Positions 7,806 through 16,109 of a stretch of DNA of 64,000 nucleotides are shown here, in pieces. The position numbers and the translations under genes were made by a program. This stretch comes from Amnibacterium kyonggiense (GTDB lineage: Bacteria; Actinomycetota; Actinomycetes; Actinomycetales; Microbacteriaceae): assembly GCF_004364555.1 (NCBI RefSeq), contig NZ_SOAM01000002.1:744001-808000 (forward strand), in the 5' to 3' direction. How positions within the stretch are numbered: the first letter of the stretch is position 1; the number at the start of each line of letters is the position of its first letter. The notes beneath the pieces were generated by a model. That model was not told the DNA's origin and ran no database searches. It saw only the letters and a list, made by a program, of their open reading frames with translations.

Positions 7806-10463
7806 TCAGGAGGCGAGCCCCTGCGCCACCGCGTCGAGCGCGTCGCCGATCGCCGCGACGTCGGTGCCGCCGCCCTGCGCCACGTCGTCGCGGCCGCCGC
7901 CGCCCCCGCCGAGCGCGGTCGCCGCGCGCTTCGCGAGCGCGCCCGCCTTGGCGCCCCCGTCGCGGGCCGCCGCGTTCGTCGCGACGATGACGACCGGACG
8001 GGCGTTCACCGCCGCCGCGAGCGCGACGACCGCGGGCGCGGCGCCGAGCCGGTCGCGCACGTCGGTCACGAGGTTCCGGAGGTCGTCGGACGCCGCCAGG
8101 TCCCCGACCTGCTCGAGCACCGCGGTGACGCCGCCGACCGTGCGCGCCTGGGCCGCGAGCGCGGGCACGCGGGTCGCGAGGGCCTGGCGCTCGAACTCCG
8201 CGATCCGCTTCTCCGCCGCCTTGAGGCTCGCCGCGAGGTCCTGCACGCGCGACACGATCTGCGCGGGCGGCACCCGGAGGTTCGCGCCGAGCTCGGTCAC
8301 GAGCGCGCGCTCGGTCGCGAACTGCTTGAACGCCTCCGGGCCGACCAGCGACTCGATGCGGCGGCTCGTCGCGCCGACGCTCGACTCCCCCACCACGTTG
8401 ATCAGCCCGATCTCGGACGAGTGCGCGACGTGGATGCCGCCGCAGAGCTCGCGGGACCACGGGCCGCCGATGTCGACCATCCGCACGACGTCGCCGTACT
8501 TCTCGCCGAACAGGGCCATGGCGCCCGCCGCCCGCGCCTCGTCGATCGGCAGGACGCGCGTGACGACCTCGAGGTCCTCGTTCACGCGGCTGTTCGCGAC
8601 GTCCTCGACCTCGCTCCGCGTCTCCGGGCTGAGCGGCGCGCTCCAGCTGAAGTCGAGCCGCATGTAGCCGGCCTTGTTGTACGAACCGGCCTGGTGCGCG
8701 TCGGGACCGAGCACCTGCCGCAGCGCCGCGTGGATGAGGTGGGTCGCGGAGTGCGCCTGCGTCGCGCCGCGCCGGTAGACGGGGTCGACGACCGTCTCGG
8801 CCGGGTCGCCGACCGCGACCTCGCCGTGGGCGACCTGGACCTTGTGACTGATGAGCCCCGCCACCGGCCGCTGCACGTCGAGCACCTCGAGCCGGTACCC
8901 CGGCCCGACGATCTCGCCCTGGTCCGCGTCCTGGCCACCGGCCTCCGCGTACAGCGTCGTCTCCGCGAGGATCACCTCGGCGATGTCGCCGAGCGCGATG
9001 CGGTCCACCGCGACGCCGCCGCGGATGAGCCCGAGCACGCGGCTGTCCGTGACGAGGTCGGTGTAGCCGAGGAAGGTCGTCTCGCCCTTCGCGCGGAAGT
9101 CCGAGTACACCGACAGGTCCGCGAGCGCCGTCTTGCGCGACTTCGCGTCCGCCTTCGCCCGGGACCGCTGCTCCTGCATGAGCCGGTCGAACGCGCCGCG
9201 GTCGACCGTGAGGCCGGCCTCCTCCGCGACCTCGAGGGTGAGGTCGATCGGGAAGCCGTACGTGTCGTGGAGGAGGAACGCGGTGTCACCCGCGACCTCG
9301 CTCGCGCCCGCCGCGCGGGTGCGCGCGATCGCGGTGTCGAGCAGGTTCTCGCCGCCGACGAGGGTGCGGAGGAAGCTCTCCTCCTCCGCGTTCGCGAGGC
9401 GCTGGATGCGGCCGAACTCCGGCAGCAGCTCCGGGTACGCGTCGGCCATCGCGTCGCGGGAGACCGGGAAGAGCTCGCCGAAGGTCGGGCCGTCGACGCC
9501 GAGGAGGCGCATCGCGCGGACCGAGCGGCGGAGCAGGCGGCGCAGGACGTAGCCGCGGCCCTCGTTCGACGGGGTGACGCCGTCGAGCATGAGCATCATC
9601 GCGGAGCGGACGTGGTCGCTGACGACGCGCATGCGCACGTCGTCCTCGTGCACCGCCCCGTACGCCTTGCCGGCCAGCTCGGACGCCTTGTCGATCACGG
9701 GGCGGATCTGGTCCGTCTCGTAGATGTTCTCGACGCCCTGCTTGATGAAGGCGACGCGCTCGAGGCCCATGCCGGTGTCGACGTTCTTGTTCGGCAGCTC
9801 GCCGACGACGTCGAAGTCCTCCTTCGACCGGATGTTCGTGATCGCGTACTGCATGAACACGAGGTTCCAGATCTCGACGTAGCGGTCGTCGCCGGTCGCC
9901 GGGCCGCCGTCCGCGCCGTAGGCGGGACCGCGGTCGAAGAAGATCTCGGAGTCGGGGCCGGCGGGGCCGGGCTGGCCGGTCATCCAGTAGTTGTCCGCGT
10001 ACCCGAGGCGCTGGATGCGGTCGGCCGGCAGGCCGACCTCGTCGCGCCAGATCGACTCCGCCTCGTCGTCGTCCAGGAACACGGTGACCCAGAGGTCCTT
10101 CGGGTCGAAGCCGAGCCCGCCGTCCTCCTCGCGGCTCGTCAGCAGCTCCCACGCCCACGTGATGGCGTCCCGCTTGAAGTAGTCGCCGAACGACCAGTTC
10201 CCGAGCATCTGGAAGAACGTGCCGTGGCGCGGCGTGCGGCCGACCTCCTCGATGTCGAGGGTGCGGATGCACTTCTGGCTGTCGACGGCGCGGGGGTACG
10301 GCGCCGGGACGGTGCCGTTCAGGTACGGGATGAACGGGACCATGCCCGCGACCGTGAAGAGCAGCGACGGGTCCGGCGAGACGAGCGAGGCGCTCGGCAC
10401 CACCGTGTGCCCGCGGTCGGCGAAGAACTGGAGGTAGCGGCGTCGGATCTCCGCGGTCTTCAC
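7806..10463 (-). CDS. alaS: Alanyl-tRNA synthetase
   Basis: AlaRS charges tRNA-Ala. The 885-residue product has the class II catalytic core at the N-terminus (RRRYLQFFADRGH, PFIPYLNG, GTFFQMLGNWSFGDYFK), the tRNA-recognition helices, the editing domain with HSATHLIHAAL and CGGIHVAHS (zinc-binding His and Cys residues), and a C-terminal C-Ala domain with the DHHA1-type glycine run (GGGGGGRDD). The start is GTG at 10463, inside the GTGA overlap with the upstream 58-residue gene. No internal lesion is seen. Confidence 0.97.
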   Translation of the reverse strand: MKTAEIRRRYLQFFADRGHTVVPSASLVSPDPSLLFTVAGMVPFIPYLNGTVPAPYPRAVDSQKCIRTLDIEEVGRTPRHGTFFQMLGNWSFGDYFKRDAITWAWELLTSREEDGGLGFDPKDLWVTVFLDDDEAESIWRDEVGLPADRIQRLGYADNYWMTGQPGPAGPDSEIFFDRGPAYGADGGPATGDDRYVEIWNLVFMQYAITNIRSKEDFDVVGELPNKNVDTGMGLERVAFIKQGVENIYETDQIRPVIDKASELAGKAYGAVHEDDVRMRVVSDHVRSAMMLMLDGVTPSNEGRGYVLRRLLRRSVRAMRLLGVDGPTFGELFPVSRDAMADAYPELLPEFGRIQRLANAEEESFLRTLVGGENLLDTAIARTRAAGASEVAGDTAFLLHDTYGFPIDLTLEVAEEAGLTVDRGAFDRLMQEQRSRAKADAKSRKTALADLSVYSDFRAKGETTFLGYTDLVTDSRVLGLIRGGVAVDRIALGDIAEVILAETTLYAEAGGQDADQGEIVGPGYRLEVLDVQRPVAGLISHKVQVAHGEVAVGDPAETVVDPVYRRGATQAHSATHLIHAALRQVLGPDAHQAGSYNKAGYMRLDFSWSAPLSPETRSEVEDVANSRVNEDLEVVTRVLPIDEARAAGAMALFGEKYGDVVRMVDIGGPWSRELCGGIHVAHSSEIGLINVVGESSVGATSRRIESLVGPEAFKQFATERALVTELGANLRVPPAQIVSRVQDLAASLKAAEKRIAEFERQALATRVPALAAQARTVGGVTAVLEQVGDLAASDDLRNLVTDVRDRLGAAPAVVALAAAVNARPVVIVATNAAARDGGAKAGALAKRAATALGGGGGGRDDVAQGGGTDVAAIGDALDAVAQGLAS

Positions 10464-10636
10464 GAGTTCCCCTCCGCCAGGCGGGCGCGGTACGAGTCGG
10501 AGACGGCGGCGGCGAACTCGTCCGCCACGCCGTTCACGACGGCGAACACCCGGGCGCCGGTCGGCGTCCGCGATGCGACGTGAGCGAGCGCCGCGCCTGC
10601 GAACAGGCCGACGAGAAAGACGAGCACCTTGCCCAT
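10460..10636 (-). CDS. Small membrane protein, 58 residues, unknown function
   Basis: The product begins MGKVLVFLVGLFAGAALAH, a single N-terminal hydrophobic segment (about residues 4-20), and continues as a 38-residue amphipathic tail ending in RARLAEGNS. ATG at 10636 has GGAGG 5-6 bases upstream. The stop overlaps the alaS GTG start (GTGA), a strong sign of real translation and coupling. Many actinobacteria carry a small membrane protein (DUF948 or similar) between rpsD and alaS; this one sits in that slot but I do not recognise a DUF948 pattern. Function unknown. Confidence 0.72.
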   Translation of the reverse strand: MGKVLVFLVGLFAGAALAHVASRTPTGARVFAVVNGVADEFAAAVSDSYRARLAEGNS

Positions 10637-10723
10637 GGCTCCTCCAAGATCAGCGTCCGAGCCTACCGGGCCGGTCCGCGGCGCCCGGCGGCCGGGGCTC
10701 GACGGGACCTGAGCGCGCGACGA

Positions 10724-10760
10724 CGAAGCGCCCGCCCCGCGATGCGGGACGAGCGCTTCG
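10724..10760 (-). terminator. Hairpin between rpsD and the small membrane protein gene
   Basis: The outer arms CGAAGCGC and GCGCTTCG pair perfectly, with an inner CCCGC/GCGGG stem. It lies 14 bp beyond the rpsD stop. There is no clear T-run on the minus strand, so it may be a weak terminator or an attenuator that separates rpsD output from the alaS-aro operon. Confidence 0.6.
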
Positions 10761-10774
10761 GACGGACCGGCGGA

Positions 10775-11404
10775 TCAGCGCGCGGCGTAGTACTCGACGA
10801 CGAGCTGGACGTCCGCGGTGACCGGCACCTCGGCGCGCTTCGGGCGGCGGGCCAGCGTGGCCTGCAGCTTGTCGAGCTCGACCTCGAGATAGCCCGGGGT
10901 CTTCGGGAGCACGTCGACGTGACCGCCGGCGGCCGCGACCTGGAACGGCTCGAGCTGCTCGCTCTTGCCCTTGACGTGGATGACCTGGCCCGGCTTCACG
11001 CGGAAGGAGGGGCGGTCGACGAGCTTGCCGTCCACGAGGATGTGGCGGTGCACGACGGCCTGGCGGGCCTGCGCCGTGGTGCGGGCGAAGCCGGCGCGGA
11101 GCACGAGCGCGTCGAGGCGCATCTCGAGCAGCTCGACCAGGTTCTCACCGGTCAGACCCTGAGCGCGGCGCGCCTCGTTGAAGACGATGCGGAGCTGCTT
11201 CTCGCGCAGGCCGTACTGGGCGCGCAGACGCTGCTTCTCGCGCAGCCGGACGGCGTAGTCGCTGTCGGCCTTGCGCTTGCTGCGACCGTGCTCGCCCGGC
11301 GCGTAGGGGCGCTTCTCGAGGTAGCGGGCGGCCTTCGGCGTCAGTGGGATGCCGAGGGCGCGGGAGAGCTTGACCTTGCCGCGGGTGCGGGCTTTCGTGG
11401 ACAT
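10775..11404 (-). CDS. rpsD: 30S ribosomal protein S4
   Basis: S4 nucleates assembly of the 16S 5' domain. The 209-residue product has the N-terminal S4 domain (RGKVKLSRALGIPL, YLEKRPYAPGEHG, YGLREKQLR) and the S4 RNA-binding motif (LEMRLDALVLRAGFA, VVHRHILVDG). It lacks the N-terminal CxxC zinc motif of some S4 paralogues; residue 1 is followed by STKARTRGK. ATG at 11404 has GAAGGA upstream. The gene lies apart from the main ribosomal operons, heading the alaS-aro region as in several Micrococcales. Confidence 0.97.
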   Translation of the reverse strand: MSTKARTRGKVKLSRALGIPLTPKAARYLEKRPYAPGEHGRSKRKADSDYAVRLREKQRLRAQYGLREKQLRIVFNEARRAQGLTGENLVELLEMRLDALVLRAGFARTTAQARQAVVHRHILVDGKLVDRPSFRVKPGQVIHVKGKSEQLEPFQVAAAGGHVDVLPKTPGYLEVELDKLQATLARRPKRAEVPVTADVQLVVEYYAAR

Positions 11405-11754
11405 GCGGTTCCTTCAGAGTTCGGAATGGGCCGACCGCGCGCACGGGCGCGGACGGAAGTCATCGCGAGGGATCGGCGTGCGGGGACCAGCCGGCTACAG
11501 GCTCGTGCCCCCTCGCGGTCCCGCCGTCGCAGCCGCACGACGATCGGGCCCGCTCCAGGCCGCCGACAAGGATAGCAGGACGCCACCCGCCGCGGATCGC
11601 CGTCCGGGCCCGTCGCTTCCGGCACTCCCCGTCGGTTCCGACAGCGGCAGCGGGCCGATCCGGCTGCCGGAACCGACCGATGCTGCCGGAGGCGACGCCC
11701 AGAGCCGCGGAGGCGGCTCGACGCCGTCGCCCGCTCGTCGTCAGGCGCCGTCGC
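11405..11754. other. 350-bp intergenic stretch between rarA 3' end and rpsD 5' end
   Basis: I find no convincing gene here. It should hold the rpsD promoter near its left side and the end of the rarA transcript near its right side. Visible structure is the inverted repeat at 11631-11677 and a 14-bp tandem duplication straddling the rarA stop (11741-11767). Confidence 0.7.
11631..11677 (-). terminator. Inverted repeat downstream of rarA, probable terminator
   Basis: The arms GTCGGTTCCGACAGC (11631-11645) and GCTGCCGGAACCGAC (11663-11677) pair over 15 bp with one mismatch around a 17-base loop. It lies about 80 bp past the rarA stop, in the position of a terminator. There is no T-tract. Confidence 0.5.
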
Positions 11755-13170
11755 TCAGGCGCCGTCGGGCTCGATCCCGCGGACGCGCTTGCGCAGGCGC
11801 TCCACGCGGCCGGCCGTGTCCCGCTCGAAGCCGTTGCCGGTGGGCAGGTAGTAGTCGCGGCCGACCAGCTCGTCGGGCGGGTACTGCTGCTCGACGACGC
11901 CGTGCTCGCCGTCGTGCGCGTAGCGGTACCCCTTGCCGTGGCCGAGCCGCTTGGCGCCCGGGTAGTGCGCGTCGCGGAGGTGCATCGGGACGCGTCCGAT
12001 GCGGCCGGCGCGCACGTCGGCGAGCGCCGCGTCGATGGCGAGGTAGGAGGCGTTCGACTTCGGCGCCAGCGCGAGGTAGACGACCGCCTCGGCGAGCGGG
12101 ATGCGGCCCTCCGGCATGCCGATGAACTGCACCGCGTCGGCCGCCGCGATCGCGAGCGGCAGCGCCTGCGGGTCCGCCATGCCGATGTCCTCCGCGGCCA
12201 GCACGATGATGCGGCGTGCGATGAACCGCGGGTCCTCCCCCGCCTCGATCATCCGGGCGAGGTAGTGCACGGCCGCGTCGACGTCGCTGCCGCGCACCGA
12301 CTTGATGAACGCGCTGATGACGTCGTAGTGCTCGTCGCCGTCGCGGTCGTACCGGAGCAGCGCGCGATCGACGGCGGTCGCCACGAGCTCCTCCGTGATC
12401 AACGGCGGCTCCGCCGCGGCCGCCTCTTCGCGGTCGGTCGAGTCGTCGTCGACCTCGCCGTCGTCCGCCTCGTCGCCGTCCGCCTCCTCGTCGCCGGGCG
12501 GCTCCGCGAGGGTCGCGGACGCCTCGAGCGCGGTGAGCGCCCGCCGGGCGTCGCCGGACGCGAGGCGGACGAGCGCGGCCCGCGCCTCGGGCGCGAGTCG
12601 GAAGCGGCCGGCCAGCCCGCGCGGATCCGCCAGTGCCCGGTCGACGAGCACCCCGAGGTCCTCCTCGGTCAGCGGCTGCAGCGTCAGCAGCAGCGACCGG
12701 GAGAGCAGGGGCGCGATCACCGAGAAGGACGGGTTCTCCGTCGTCGCGGCGATGAGCGTCACCCAGCCGTTCTCGACCCCGGGCAGCAGCGCGTCCTGCT
12801 GCGCCTTCGAGAACCGGTGGATCTCGTCGAGGAAGAGGACGGTCGAGACGCCGTACAGGTCCGCCTGCTCGCGCGCCTTCTCCATGACGCCGCGGACGTC
12901 CCGGACACCGGCCGTGACGGCGGACAGCTCGACGAAGCGGCGCCCCGAGCTGTGGGCGACCGCCTGCGCGAGAGTCGTCTTGCCGGTGCCGGGCGGCCCC
13001 CACAGGATCACCGAGACCGCGCCGCTCGTCCCGTCCGGCGAGGCGAGCCGGCGGAGCGGCGACCCGGGCCGCAGCAGGTGCGCCTGGCCCGCGACGTCGT
13101 CGAGCGACGTCGGGCGCATCCGCACCGCGAGCGGCACGGGACCCTGCCGCAGGGCGGTGCGCACCTCCAT
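11755..13170 (-). CDS. rarA: Replication-associated recombination protein A (RarA/MgsA AAA+ ATPase)
   Basis: RarA is a clamp-loader-like AAA+ ATPase that acts at stalled forks. The 471-residue product has [12 protein letters not shown] near the start, Walker [12 protein letters not shown], Walker [10 protein letters not shown], sensor 1 ATTENPSF, and the C-terminal tetramerisation part with [18 protein letters not shown] and [19 protein letters not shown]. An acidic insertion (runs of D and E, about residues 225-255) interrupts the helical lid. ATG at 13170 is chosen over upstream in-frame codons because AGGGTGA precedes it. It is divergent from the cyclophilin gene, with 110 bp between. Confidence 0.95.
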   Translation of the reverse strand: MEVRTALRQGPVPLAVRMRPTSLDDVAGQAHLLRPGSPLRRLASPDGTSGAVSVILWGPPGTGKTTLAQAVAHSSGRRFVELSAVTAGVRDVRGVMEKAREQADLYGVSTVLFLDEIHRFSKAQQDALLPGVENGWVTLIAATTENPSFSVIAPLLSRSLLLTLQPLTEEDLGVLVDRALADPRGLAGRFRLAPEARAALVRLASGDARRALTALEASATLAEPPGDEEADGDEADDGEVDDDSTDREEAAAAEPPLITEELVATAVDRALLRYDRDGDEHYDVISAFIKSVRGSDVDAAVHYLARMIEAGEDPRFIARRIIVLAAEDIGMADPQALPLAIAAADAVQFIGMPEGRIPLAEAVVYLALAPKSNASYLAIDAALADVRAGRIGRVPMHLRDAHYPGAKRLGHGKGYRYAHDGEHGVVEQQYPPDELVGRDYYLPTGNGFERDTAGRVERLRKRVRGIEPDGA

Positions 13171-13280
13171 GGCCGTCACCCTATGCATCGCCGACGACAG
13201 CCCGCGGCGCGCTCGGCGCCCGTCGCCGCCCTCTCCTACGATCGTGTCGCCCGGGCCACCGGGCGCGGAGGGAGACGTGC

Positions 13281-14081
13281 GTGGCGAAGCCGAGCGGCCG
13301 GGACAGGGCTGAGCGGGAGGCGCGTCGGCGCGCCCGGTCCTACGCCGTCCGGCAGCAGATCCACGAGCTCCGCGGCCGCCGTCGGCGCCGCGACGACGTC
13401 GTCGCCGCGGTCGTCTTCGTCGTCGTGGTCGCTCTCGCGACCACCGCGCAGGTCGGCTTCTTCACCGCGGGGCCCGGCGCCGCGAAACCGTCGGCGTCCG
13501 CATCGACGAGCCCGAGCGCGACGCCGGAGCCGACGCGGACCCTGCCGTCGAAGTCGATCTCGGAGGACCGGACCTGGAAGGGGTCCATGACGGTCAACAC
13601 GACGAAGCTGTCGATCACGCTCGACGGGAAGCGGGCGCCGCAGGCCACCGCGAACTTCATCGACCTCGCCGCGACCGGCTTCTACTCCGGCCTCTCCTGC
13701 CACCGGCTCACGACCGCCGGCATCTACGTCCTCCAGTGCGGCGACCCCGCCGGCGACGGCAGCGGCGGCCCCGGCTACACCTTCGGCCCGCTCGAGAACG
13801 TGCCGAAGAGCACCGTCACGAAGGACGGCACGAAGTACGGGGTCTACCCGGCGGGCACCATCGCCATGGCCCGCGGCACCGCGGAGGACAGCCAGGGCAG
13901 CCAGTTCTTCATCGTCTACAAGGACAGCGAGCTGCCGGCACCCGGCTACACCGTGTTCGGCGAGGTCACCGGCGGCCTCGCCGCGCTGAGGTCGGCGATC
14001 ACCAGCAAGGGGACCGCCGACGGCTCCACCGACGGGAAGCCGAAGGTGGCGACGACGCTCGGTGTGATCGCGGTCAAGTGA
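13281..14081 (+). CDS. Membrane-anchored cyclophilin-type peptidyl-prolyl isomerase
   Basis: A 266-residue protein with a highly basic cytosolic N-terminus, one membrane span at about 40-62, a Ser/Pro/Thr linker, and an extracytoplasmic cyclophilin domain from about residue 100 to the end. Marks include [42 protein letters not shown] and SQFFIVYKD; the catalytic arginine and some hydrophobic pocket residues of the classic family are altered, as in many actinobacterial membrane homologues. GTG at 13281 follows GGAGG. Actinobacteria often place this gene next to rel; here two genes intervene. Confidence 0.9.
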   Translation: MAKPSGRDRAEREARRRARSYAVRQQIHELRGRRRRRDDVVAAVVFVVVVALATTAQVGFFTAGPGAAKPSASASTSPSATPEPTRTLPSKSISEDRTWKGSMTVNTTKLSITLDGKRAPQATANFIDLAATGFYSGLSCHRLTTAGIYVLQCGDPAGDGSGGPGYTFGPLENVPKSTVTKDGTKYGVYPAGTIAMARGTAEDSQGSQFFIVYKDSELPAPGYTVFGEVTGGLAALRSAITSKGTADGSTDGKPKVATTLGVIAVK

Positions 14082-14137
14082 ACGGCACCGTCGACCCGGA
14101 GCGCGGTGCAGTAGCCTCTGGCACCGAGGTGAGCGCA

Positions 14138-15400
14138 GTGACCACTCCCGAGACCGGGTCGGCGGCCGAGGTGGCCGAGGCCTCCACGCACCCCTGGGGC
14201 CGCGTCGACGAGCACGGTGCCGTGTTCGTCCGCGACGGCGACGACGAGCGGCAGGTGGGCGAGTACCCCGACGCCGAGCCGGCGGAGGCGATCGCCTACT
14301 ACGAGCGGAAGTACCAGGACCTGGCGAGCCAGGTCGCGCTGCTCGAGCAGCGCGCCCGGCGCGGCGCCCCGCCCGCCGAGGTCGCGAAGGCCGTGCACCG
14401 GCTCGCCGAGACGCTCACGGCTCCCGCCGCCGTCGGTGACCTGCAGGCCCTCCGCAATCGCGTCGCGGCCCTGTCCGGCACCGTCGAGGACCTCACCGCG
14501 CAGCGCTCCGAGGAGCACAAGGCGGAGGTCGAGCAGGCCCGGGCCGACCGCGTCGCGATCGTCGAGGAGATCGAGGCGCTCGCGGCCCGCGACCCCGCGA
14601 CCGTGCAGTGGAAGGCGACCGGCCAAGCCGTCGACGCCCTCTTCGCGCGGTGGCAGGAGGCGCAGCGCAGCGGTGCCCGGCTGCCCAAGAGCGAGGCGAA
14701 CGACCTCTGGAAGCGCTTCCGCGATGCGCGGTCCACCATCGACTCCCAGCGCCGCGCGTACTTCGCGGAGCTCGACGCCACGCAGGGCGCCGCGCGCGAG
14801 CAGAAGGAGCGCATCGTCGCCCGCGCCGAGGCGCTGGACGGCTCGAACGGCGACGCCATCGGCGCCTACCGGTCCCTCCTCGACGAGTGGAAGCAGGCGG
14901 GCCGGGCCGGCAAGCGCGTCGACGACGCCCTGTGGGCGCGGTTCCGCGCCGCCGGTGACGCGCTCTACTCCGCCAAGGCGCAGGTCCAGGCGGAGCAGGA
15001 CGCCGAGTACGGCGGCAACCTCGAGGTGAAGCTCGCGCTGCTCGAGGAGGCCGAGCCGCTCCTGACCGCGACGGACGCGCAGTCCGCCCGCAGCCGGCTC
15101 ACCTCCATCCAGCGCCGGTGGGACGCCGCCGGCCGGGTCCCGCGCGACCAGGTCCGTCACGTGGAGGACCGACTCCGGAAGGTCGAGCAGCACGTCGCGT
15201 CCCTCGAGCAGGAGCACTGGCGTCGCACGAACCCGGAGACGAAGGCCCGCTCGGAGGGCCTCGCGTCGCAGCTCACCGCGGCGATCGCGAAGCTCGAGAC
15301 CGAGCTGACCGACGCGAAGGCGAGCGGGGACGCGAAGCGCATCAAGGACGCGGAGGACGCGCTGAACGCCCGCCGCATCTGGCTCGACGCCATCGGCTGA
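14138..15400 (+). CDS. DUF349 domain-containing coiled-coil protein
   Basis: About 420 residues, nearly all helical, with repeated charged-aromatic modules (about 70-75 residues each) such as WKATGQAVDALFARWQEA, DLWKRFRDAR, YRSLLDEWKQAGRAGKR, DDALWARFRAA and RLTSIQRRWDAAGRVP. These are DUF349 repeats. An N-terminal WGRVDEHGAVFVRDGD segment precedes them. Its molecular role is not established. GTG at 14138 has GAGGTGA at good spacing; GTG at 14129 would overlap that site. It begins 57 bp after the cyclophilin stop and is probably cotranscribed. Confidence 0.85.
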   Translation: MTTPETGSAAEVAEASTHPWGRVDEHGAVFVRDGDDERQVGEYPDAEPAEAIAYYERKYQDLASQVALLEQRARRGAPPAEVAKAVHRLAETLTAPAAVGDLQALRNRVAALSGTVEDLTAQRSEEHKAEVEQARADRVAIVEEIEALAARDPATVQWKATGQAVDALFARWQEAQRSGARLPKSEANDLWKRFRDARSTIDSQRRAYFAELDATQGAAREQKERIVARAEALDGSNGDAIGAYRSLLDEWKQAGRAGKRVDDALWARFRAAGDALYSAKAQVQAEQDAEYGGNLEVKLALLEEAEPLLTATDAQSARSRLTSIQRRWDAAGRVPRDQVRHVEDRLRKVEQHVASLEQEHWRRTNPETKARSEGLASQLTAAIAKLETELTDAKASGDAKRIKDAEDALNARRIWLDAIG

Positions 15401-15499
15401 CGCAGCGGAGGCGCCCGACGGCTCCTCCACACGGCCGGTTCTCCACAGGAGGCGGTCGCGCTCGATGATCCCCGGCGTGACCGGACGACACTCGTCGTC

Positions 15500-16036
15500 G
15501 TGCCCGCCTCCCCCGTGCTCGACCTCGACCTGCTCTCCCCCGCCGAGCGGTCCGTGCTGCGCCTCGACGGGGACAGCGTCCCGCTCGGTCTCACCGATGT
15601 GCCGCTCGGCGTGCCCGTCGGGCCTGCCGTGCGCGCCGCCTCGCTCGCGCCGGCCACCGCGCGGTACGACCTGGTGGTCGAGCTGCGGGGCGCGGCGTGG
15701 GTGCACGGCGTGGTCCCCGCACTGCCGGACCCGCTGACGCTCGCGGTCGACCTGCTGCGCACCGGGCGTCGCTCGATGCCGATCCGGCCGCCGCGGGAGG
15801 TCCGCTTCCGGCCCGACGACACCGTCCGGCTCGGCGGGGTGCTCGTGACGACGCCGCTCCGGACGGCGTTCGACCTCGTCCGGCTCGAACCGGAGGGCGC
15901 CGGGGACGAGGTCGCCACCGCGCTGCTGCGCCTCGCGGAGCTGACGCCACCGATCGCCGCCGCGCTCGCGCAGCTGCACATCCGGTGCCCGAACAAGGAG
16001 CGCGCGATCGAGCGCCTCGCCGCCCTCCCGGTCTGA
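15500..16036 (+). CDS. AbiEi-like antitoxin-domain protein, possibly solitary
   Basis: A 178-residue acidic protein. The stretch FRPDDTVRLGGVLVTTPLRTAFDLVR resembles the C-terminal AbiEi-type region common in actinobacterial proteins annotated as type IV antitoxin-like, in which a turn with V-T-x-P-x-R-T-x-x-D-L is typical. I see no N-terminal winged-helix pattern as clear as that in the broken gene at 46443-47347, and no AbiEii toxin next to it. The start is GTG at 15500. It sits between the DUF349 gene and rel and converges on rel across a palindromic stretch. A role in a toxin system is not supported by its neighbours. Confidence 0.6.
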   Translation: MPASPVLDLDLLSPAERSVLRLDGDSVPLGLTDVPLGVPVGPAVRAASLAPATARYDLVVELRGAAWVHGVVPALPDPLTLAVDLLRTGRRSMPIRPPREVRFRPDDTVRLGGVLVTTPLRTAFDLVRLEPEGAGDEVATALLRLAELTPPIAAALAQLHIRCPNKERAIERLAALPV

Positions 16037-16039
16037 CGG

Positions 16040-16107
16040 CCTCCCCCGCTGGTCGGGCGGTCTCGACACGGGCGCGGAGCGCCCGGCTCGTCCACCGAGG
16101 CGGGAGG
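16040..16107. repeat. Nested palindromic stretch between convergent genes
   Basis: The ends CCTCCC and GGGAGG match in inverted order and the core GGGCGC-GGA-GCGCCC forms a short stem. The phrase GGTCTCGACACG inside is like dispersed palindromes common in Microbacteriaceae intergenic DNA. It probably serves as a two-way terminator between the AbiEi-like gene and rel. Confidence 0.5.
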
Positions 16108-16109
16108 CG

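Noticed and set aside
15500-16036. A complete AbiE toxin-antitoxin pair
   Set aside because: No AbiEii-type nucleotidyltransferase lies on either side.
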